Assembly: GCA_900541285.1 (NCBI GenBank)
Contig: UQJA01000067.1
Span: 1-10,707 of the forward strand
From: an uncultured Collinsella sp.
GTDB taxonomy: Bacteria > Actinomycetota > Coriobacteriia > Coriobacteriales > Coriobacteriaceae
Direction of reading: 5' to 3'
DNA: 10,707 nucleotides
Positions within the stretch are counted from its first letter, which is position 1, and every line of letters begins with the position of its first letter. Shown piece by piece: positions 6,129-10,707 of this stretch. The notes under the pieces were generated by a model, which had not been told where the DNA came from, ran no database searches, and saw only the letters and a list, made by a program, of their open reading frames with translations. A program made the position numbers and the translations under genes.

Positions 6129-6524
6129 ATGTCGGAAGCAACTAGGACTCGCACGCATGCGCCCGAGGTCAGGCAGCGCGCCGTCGAGGTCCTCCAAGAG
6201 GGGGTCGGTCATCGCGCCCTCGCTGCGGAGCTTGGCATTCCCCAGGCCACGGCTCGTCAGTGGGCTCGCGCGTATGCCGTGGGCGGTGCCGACGCCGTTC
6301 TCAACGCCGGTTCGCATCATCACACCTATTCATACGAAGTTAAGCTCGCCGTGGTCAAGGACCGCTTGGAAAACGGCTTGACGGTTCGCGAGGCCATGAT
6401 CAAGCACAAGATTCCCAGCGAGTCTTCGGTCAAGGCTTGGTGTCGTCAGTATCGCGATGGCGGCGCCGACGCGCTTATCGATAAGCCGCGCGGTCGCAAG
6501 CCGCGCGTTAAAAAGGCGGAATAG
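6129..6524 (+). CDS. Small double helix-turn-helix protein, IS3/IS150 OrfA-like
   Basis: A 131-residue basic DNA-binding protein made of two consecutive helix-turn-helix modules. Module 1 covers about residues 10-58 (RQRAVEVLQEG...ALAAELGIPQATARQWARAY...GGADAVL). Module 2 covers about 65-120 (YEVKLAVVKDRLENG...AMIKHKIPSESSVKAWCRQY...GGADALI). Each ends in a W-x3-Y-x3-G-A-x-L/I signature, as in the N-terminal half of OrfA from IS150-group IS3 transposons. The leucine-zipper region that normally follows in OrfA is missing. The protein stops after a basic KPRGRKPRVKK tail, and there is no OrfB downstream. It has a possible promoter and a clear terminator, so it looks like a free-standing gene, perhaps a domesticated regulator. 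A GTG start at 6120 (AAGG 7 nt upstream) would add three residues. It may bind DNA; target unknown. Confidence 0.8.
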   Translation: MSEATRTRTHAPEVRQRAVEVLQEGVGHRALAAELGIPQATARQWARAYAVGGADAVLNAGSHHHTYSYEVKLAVVKDRLENGLTVREAMIKHKIPSESSVKAWCRQYRDGGADALIDKPRGRKPRVKKAE

Positions 6525-6536
6525 CGAACGGGATGG

Positions 6537-6559
6537 TGCGCCCACAGGGGCGCATTTTT
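6537..6559 (+). terminator. Rho-independent terminator after the HTH gene
   Basis: TGCGCCC (6537-6543) pairs perfectly with GGGCGCA (6548-6554) around an ACAG loop, followed by five T (6555-6559). It begins 13 nt after the stop and separates the HTH gene from the hydrogenase operon. Confidence 0.9.
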
Positions 6560-6649
6560 CTTGCCGCCCCTCTGCTCCAAAGCGGACGCGCCCTTGCCCC
6601 GTACGCCTAAAACTCCCCAGTTGACCGAAAACCTGCCGCCGCTGCTCCT

Positions 6650-6676
6650 CAATTGAGCTATAACGTTAAACAATTG
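6650..6676. promoter_or_regulatory. Cluster of AT-rich palindromes upstream of the ech operon
   Basis: CAATTG occurs at 6650-6655 and again at 6671-6676, 21 bp (two helical turns) apart. An 8-bp palindrome TAACGTTA (6661-6668) lies between them. A TATAAC box (6659-6664) overlaps and could serve as a -10, but no matching -35 is visible. The position, 30-55 bp before the first ech start codon, suits a promoter/operator. Confidence 0.35.
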
Positions 6677-6704
6677 CAGCGTTTTTGCATGGGGGAGTGA
6701 TGGT

Positions 6705-9587
6705 ATGACGCTACTGTATTTCCTTACCCTGTTTCCGCTGGTACCGGCGCTGGGCATGCTGCTCGCGCGCGGTGACCGCGCCCGCGATGCGGTGGGGCTC
6801 ATAGGTTCCGGCATTATTATGGCGGTGACAGTTGTAGTCGCCGTCATGTTTTTTGGCACGGGTCCGCAGAGCTTTGAGGTTGCCCCCGGCACCTCGCATA
6901 TGCTCTCGATCATCAGCTCCGCCATCGACGTCATCCTGTGCGCCGTCATCCTGTACAACGCGTACAAATATAGGAACGCGCTCACCACGGTGTTCGGCAT
7001 AGTCCAGCTGGTGGGCTCGCTCGCCTTTGCAGCCATGACGCTGCCCGCGGCCGAAGCCGTCACGGCGACGCCGCTCTACCTGGACTACATGAGCGTGATC
7101 ATGGTGCTCGCCGTCGGCATTGTCGGCAGCCTAATCTGCGTGTATGCCCTGGGCTACATGAAGGACTTCCAGGCCCATGACGAGCACGAGGCCGCGCTGC
7201 ACGGGCAGATCGCGCCCGACCGACGACCGCAGTTCCTGGCGCTCATGTTCCTGTTCCTCTCGGCCATGTTCGTCATCGTGACGAGCGACAACCTGGAGTG
7301 GCTGTTCTGCGGTTGGGAAATCACCACCGTGTGCTCGTTCCTCATGATTGGCTACACGCGCACGCCCGAGGCCATCAAAAACGCCTTCACCCAGATCATT
7401 CTCAACATGCTGGGCGGCATCGCGTTTTTGGCCGGACTCATGTACCTGCACGTTAACGGCATGCCGCTGACCATCTCGGGCATGATCGAGCTTTCCGGCG
7501 CCGGAACCGCGCAGTCCGCGCTGCTTGTGATGCCGGTCATCCTGCTGTCGCTCGCCGCACTCACCAAGGCCGCACAGATGCCGTTCCACACTTGGCTGCT
7601 CGGCGCCATGGTTGCCCCCACGCCCACGAGCGCCCTGCTGCACTCGTCAACCATGGTCAAAGCCGGCGTGTTCCTGATGGTCAAGCTGAGCCCGCTCTAT
7701 GCCATCTATCCCGTGACCGGCTTTATGGTCACAAGTGTGGGTGCCATCACGTTTTTGCTCGCTGCCCTCATGGCCATCTCGCAGAGCAACGCCAAGCGCG
7801 TGCTCGCATACTCTACCATCTCCAACCTGGGCCTCATCAGTGCCTGCTTGGGTGTCGGCGCGCCCGAGGCCGTATGGGCGGCCATCTTCCTAATCCTGTT
7901 CCACACGGTGGCCAAGTCGCTGCTGTTCCTGTGCGTGGGCACGGCCGAGCATCATATCGGCAGCCGCAATATCGAGGACATGGACGGCATGTTCAGCCGC
8001 ATGCCGCACCTGACGCGCCTGATGATGCTGGGCATCATGGGCATGTTTGTGGCGCCGTTTGGCATGCTCGTGTCCAAGTGGGGCGCCCTGGTGGCGTTCG
8101 CGCAGACCGGCAACGTGCTCATGATCATGGTGCTTGCCTTTGGTTCGGCCGCGACGTTCTTCTTCTGGGGCAAGTGGCTTGCCAAACTTTCGGGCGTCGA
8201 CCCCACGGCTCAAAACGTTGAGGTCAATGTCCATAAGACCGAATGGATGGCGCTCAACACCATCGCCGCGCTGCTGATTCTGTGCTGCGTGGCGTTCCCG
8301 GTTATCTCGAGCGGTCTGGTGTCACCCTACCTCGCCATGGTGTTTGGCCGCGTGCCGTACGTTATTGGCAAGGACGCCATGTATCTGATGGTGGTTATCG
8401 TGGCGTTTATCGCCGTGGTGCTGCTGACGTCGTTCCGCGTGAGCAATAAGCCGCACGTCAACGTGTACCTTTCGGGTGTGGGAACCGACAAATATCGCCA
8501 TTTCCGCGGCTCGATGGGACACGAGGTGAAGGCCGAAAAGCGCAATTGGTACTCGGAGGACGCCCTTGGCGAGAAGCGTATTGGCCCCGTGGGTAGCGTC
8601 GTGTGCTGCAGTATTATCTTGTTTGCGCTGCTGTGTTGCGCGTGGATTGGGCCCGAGCGGCTTGCCATGAGCGCGCCCTCGGTGCTGCGCGGTAAGTATT
8701 TCGAAGGCTCGGGCGTCGTGGGCATTTTTATTGGCACCGTGGTGTTTGCCTTGCTGGCGCCGCTTGCGGGCGGCTTGATCGACGGCGTTGACCGCAAACT
8801 TTCGGCCCGCATGCAGGGCCGCGTGGGTCCGCGCCTGCTGCAGCCCTTCTACGACGTTGCCAAGCTCCTGCGCAAGGCCCCCGCCAGCGTGAACACCATG
8901 GACGATACCTACATGGCGTGCGCGCTCATCTTTACCGTGGTGGGCGGCGGCATCTTTGTGTCGGGCTCCAATACGTTGCTGTGCGCTTTTATGGTGACAC
9001 TCGCCGCGATCTTTGTGGTGCTGGCGTCCGCCTCGACGCAAAGCCCGTTTGCCCAGGTCGGCGCCGACCGCGAGCTACTGCAGGTCATGAGTTACGAGCC
9101 CGCCGTTCTGCTGATGAGCGTGGGCCTGTACCTTGCCACCGACAGCTTTGATTCCATCGCCGTGACGGGGCAGTCGGCCCCCATCATCGTGTACAGCGCG
9201 CCCATTTTCCTCGCGCTGCTCGCGGTGCTTACCATCAAGCTGCGCAAGTCGCCGTTTGACCTTTCGTACTCGCATCACGCGCATCAGGAGATTGTCCAGG
9301 GCGTCGCCACCGAGATGAGCGGCGGCACGCTGGCCAAGATGACCCTTATGCACTGGTGCGAGACCGTGCTGTTTTTGATGTGGGTGGGCATGTTCTTCGT
9401 CTGGGACAACCCGGTGAGCTGGGTGGTCGCCCTGGTCGTGATGGCCGCGACGTATTTTGTCGAGGTGCTGATCGACAACACCTTCGCACGCAGCACCTGG
9501 CGCAGCTGCTTTAGGCTCGGATGGGGCGTGGCGCTGGTGTTTGGCCTGCTCAACCTTATGCCCATCCTCGTCGACGTATTTATTTAG
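6705..9587 (+). CDS. echAB: Ech-type hydrogenase membrane subunit, EchA-EchB (NuoL/HyfB-like + NuoH/HycD-like) fusion
   Basis: A 960-residue polytopic membrane protein that joins two complex-I-related subunits normally made separately. Residues 1 to about 650 are an antiporter-like NuoL/HyfB/EchA subunit. It has the TM5 glutamate (GWE, Glu205), the TM7 lysine (TKAAQMPFHTW, Lys288), a second lysine (Lys319), AYSTISNLG and HTVAKS (His400, Lys404), all proton-path positions in this family. A hydrophilic linker (about 580-640) and one hydrophobic span follow. Residues about 670-960 are a NuoH/EchB subunit: GRVGPR...QPFYDVAKLLRK (from 705) and SPFDLSYSHHAHQEIVQG (849-866), the loops that contact the hydrogenase/quinone-site module. 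Length equals roughly EchA plus EchB. It would form the ion-translocating arm of a group 4 [NiFe]-hydrogenase using reduced ferredoxin. The start has a GGGGGAG site (from 6691) 8 nt upstream. The echC ribosome site overlaps its stop codon. Confidence 0.9.
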   Translation: MTLLYFLTLFPLVPALGMLLARGDRARDAVGLIGSGIIMAVTVVVAVMFFGTGPQSFEVAPGTSHMLSIISSAIDVILCAVILYNAYKYRNALTTVFGIVQLVGSLAFAAMTLPAAEAVTATPLYLDYMSVIMVLAVGIVGSLICVYALGYMKDFQAHDEHEAALHGQIAPDRRPQFLALMFLFLSAMFVIVTSDNLEWLFCGWEITTVCSFLMIGYTRTPEAIKNAFTQIILNMLGGIAFLAGLMYLHVNGMPLTISGMIELSGAGTAQSALLVMPVILLSLAALTKAAQMPFHTWLLGAMVAPTPTSALLHSSTMVKAGVFLMVKLSPLYAIYPVTGFMVTSVGAITFLLAALMAISQSNAKRVLAYSTISNLGLISACLGVGAPEAVWAAIFLILFHTVAKSLLFLCVGTAEHHIGSRNIEDMDGMFSRMPHLTRLMMLGIMGMFVAPFGMLVSKWGALVAFAQTGNVLMIMVLAFGSAATFFFWGKWLAKLSGVDPTAQNVEVNVHKTEWMALNTIAALLILCCVAFPVISSGLVSPYLAMVFGRVPYVIGKDAMYLMVVIVAFIAVVLLTSFRVSNKPHVNVYLSGVGTDKYRHFRGSMGHEVKAEKRNWYSEDALGEKRIGPVGSVVCCSIILFALLCCAWIGPERLAMSAPSVLRGKYFEGSGVVGIFIGTVVFALLAPLAGGLIDGVDRKLSARMQGRVGPRLLQPFYDVAKLLRKAPASVNTMDDTYMACALIFTVVGGGIFVSGSNTLLCAFMVTLAAIFVVLASASTQSPFAQVGADRELLQVMSYEPAVLLMSVGLYLATDSFDSIAVTGQSAPIIVYSAPIFLALLAVLTIKLRKSPFDLSYSHHAHQEIVQGVATEMSGGTLAKMTLMHWCETVLFLMWVGMFFVWDNPVSWVVALVVMAATYFVEVLIDNTFARSTWRSCFRLGWGVALVFGLLNLMPILVDVFI

Positions 9588-9599
9588 GAGGCGGCATTC

Positions 9600-10217
9600 A
9601 TGGATCATAAAATGTCGCGCTCGCCGTGGGTTATTCATTACGACGGTTCGAGCTGCAACGGATGCGATATCGAGGTGCTGGCCTCGCTCACGCCGCTGTT
9701 CGATGCGGAGCGCTTTGGCGTGGTCAACACCGGCAACCCCAAGCATGCGGATATCTTTTTGGTGACGGGTTCGGTCAATGCCCAGAACCTGCCCGTCGTG
9801 CGCCAGATCTACAACCAGATGCTCGAGCCCAAGTGCGTGGTGGCCTGCGGCATCTGCGCGTGTTCGGGCGGCGTGTTCCGCGATGCCTATAACGTGATCG
9901 GCGGCGTGGACCGCGCGATCCCCGTGGACGTGTACGCGCCCGGATGCGCCATTCGCCCCGAGACCGTGATCGATGCCATCGTGGAGGCGTGCGGCATCCT
10001 GGACCAGAAGGAGGCCGTGATGCGCGCCGGTGGCGACCCGCTCACTGTGGGCGGTGCCGCTACCTGGGACGGTGGCGTTGAGCTGGGCGAGGACGGGTTT
10101 GTGGCAGCGGGGGCCGGGGCTGACGGTGCCGATGACGCACCTGCCGGGAAGCCCGCCGCTGGCGACGCACCTGCCAGGAAGCCTGCCGCGCCCACCGCTG
10201 AAAAGGAGGCCGAGTAA
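9600..10217 (+). CDS. echC: Ech-type hydrogenase small subunit (EchC, NuoB-like) with Ala/Pro-rich tail
   Basis: The small subunit carries the 4Fe-4S cluster nearest the [NiFe] site and passes electrons to the large subunit at the membrane face. Cluster cysteines are visible as C19-x2-C22 (SCNGCDIE), C86 in CGICACSGG and C116 in PGCAIRP. Extra cysteines are C79, C83 and C88. The last motif is GCAIRP where GCPPRP is common in NuoB. The conserved core ends near residue 145. A further 60 residues form a Gly/Ala/Pro/Lys-rich extension containing two near-identical 10-residue repeats (DAPAGKPAAG / DAPARKPAAP). AGGAGG (9586-9591), overlapping the preceding stop, lies 8 nt before ATG 9600. Its TAA overlaps the ATG of the next gene by one base. 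Gene order A-B-C-D matches Ech operons rather than formate hydrogenlyase. Confidence 0.9.
   Translation: MDHKMSRSPWVIHYDGSSCNGCDIEVLASLTPLFDAERFGVVNTGNPKHADIFLVTGSVNAQNLPVVRQIYNQMLEPKCVVACGICACSGGVFRDAYNVIGGVDRAIPVDVYAPGCAIRPETVIDAIVEACGILDQKEAVMRAGGDPLTVGGAATWDGGVELGEDGFVAAGAGADGADDAPAGKPAAGDAPARKPAAPTAEKEAE
10134..10193 (+). repeat. 30-bp direct tandem repeat in the echC tail
   Basis: Two adjacent 30-bp copies (10134-10163 and 10164-10193), each beginning GACGCACCTGCC and differing at a few positions, encode the DAPAxKPAA repeats. A recent slippage duplication in a low-complexity coding tail is the simplest explanation. Confidence 0.8.
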
Positions 10218-10707
10218 TGCAAAAGGCTATCTATACCACTGTCGGGATCGACGAGCTCCTGCCGCATGTGCAGGCGCTCAAGGGCGCCGGCGCGCGCTTT
10301 GTGCAGATGCACGCCGAGCGCTGTGTGGACGACGGATCGTATCGCCTGGTCTATACGTTTATCAACGTCCGCGCTGCGCAAGAGCAGATCGCGCGGGACG
10401 GCAGCTATGCGATCGACAACCTGGTGGTTGAGGGAATTGATCAGTACCAGGAGATTCCGTCCATCAGCTCGTACTATCCGGCGGTGTTCCCGTTTGAGAA
10501 CGAGGCGCACGACCTGTTTGGTCTTGCCGTCACCGACATGCAGGTCGACTTTAACGGCTTTTTCTACCAGGTCTCGACCGCCGAGCCCATGAGTGTTATC
10601 ACGCCCGAGGTGAAGGCCGCGCGCGAGAAGGCCATGAAGGTCCGCGCCGCCGCCGAGGCCAAGGCGCGCAAGGCCGCAGCCGAGAAGGCCGCTGCCGCCG
10701 CTGCTGC
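10217..10707 (+). CDS. echD: Ech-type hydrogenase subunit EchD (NuoC-like), 3'-partial
   Basis: The frame opens at ATG 10217 (MQKAIYTTVGIDELL...) and is still open at the window end (163 full codons). It resembles the 30-kDa NuoC/EchD subunit, which braces the large and small subunits in the hydrophilic arm. The signature is FPFENEAHDLFGLAV (about residues 91-105), equivalent to the NuoC E-x-E-R-E-x-(Y/H)-D-x-(F/Y)-G motif. From about residue 128 the sequence becomes a Lys/Ala/Glu-rich, probably helical and charged tail. A separate NuoC subunit (not fused to the large subunit as in HycE) supports an Ech-type complex. AAGGAGG (10203-10209) gives a 7-nt spacing. The start overlaps the echC stop by one base, indicating coupled translation. 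The large subunit and ferredoxin subunit should follow outside the window. Confidence 0.85.
   Translation, partial: MQKAIYTTVGIDELLPHVQALKGAGARFVQMHAERCVDDGSYRLVYTFINVRAAQEQIARDGSYAIDNLVVEGIDQYQEIPSISSYYPAVFPFENEAHDLFGLAVTDMQVDFNGFFYQVSTAEPMSVITPEVKAAREKAMKVRAAAEAKARKAAAEKAAAAAA

Noticed and set aside
6129..6524. Complete IS3-family insertion sequence
   Set aside because: There is no OrfB frame, no OrfA zipper, no terminal inverted repeats and no target duplication that I could find around the HTH gene.
6446..7063. Minus-strand frame of 205 codons over the ech operon start
   Set aside because: It overlaps the terminator of the HTH gene and the membrane-protein start, and it has no recognisable domain; it is a shadow of the forward genes.

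Overview
The window is high-GC, densely packed bacterial DNA. It has strong Shine-Dalgarno sites, G/C-ending codons, Ala/Glu/Lys-rich protein tails, a DHPS-HPPK fusion, an old-yellow-enzyme-type flavoprotein and an energy-converting hydrogenase operon. Together these fit an anaerobic gut actinobacterium of the class Coriobacteriia, most likely Collinsella. That assignment is recognition from gene content, not a database match.

Layout. (1) Positions 1-1871 (+) hold the 3' part of a folate gene (dihydropteroate synthase fused to HPPK). An in-frame biotin-protein-ligase-like gene follows, separated only by one TAG stop. A strong hairpin terminator ends this unit. (2) A long palindrome (1969-2011) sits between this unit and the convergent coaX gene (type III pantothenate kinase, minus strand, 2069-2842). 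(3) A promoter, an initiator tRNA-Met (3039-3115) and its terminator come next. (4) Positions 3204-3501 hold a very regular array of eight 15-bp arms in alternating orientation, one every 40-41 bp, with no gene in it. (5) Positions 3649-5679 (+) encode a two-domain FMN/4Fe-4S/FAD ene-reductase-like flavoenzyme, followed by a terminator. (6) An AT-richer stretch (about 5825-6119) holds several small dyads and a doubtful 42-residue ORF. It leads into a small double-helix-turn-helix protein related to IS3/IS150 OrfA, with its own terminator. (7) From 6705 to the window end runs an Ech-type group 4 [NiFe]-hydrogenase operon: a single 960-residue protein joining the EchA (NuoL-like) and EchB (NuoH-like) membrane subunits, then EchC (NuoB-like small subunit) and the start of EchD (NuoC-like). 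EchE and EchF would be expected just beyond the window.

How the parts work together. The folate, pantothenate-kinase and BPL-like genes are cofactor housekeeping. The flavoenzyme and the Ech complex belong to anaerobic electron disposal: Ech complexes couple reduced ferredoxin to H2 formation and ion translocation, and ene-reductase-type enzymes use NAD(P)H to reduce unsaturated substrates. The most unusual items are the alternating 40-bp-pitch arm array, the EchA-EchB fusion, the BPL-like protein lacking canonical catalytic motifs, and the solitary OrfA-like HTH protein directly upstream of the hydrogenase operon.
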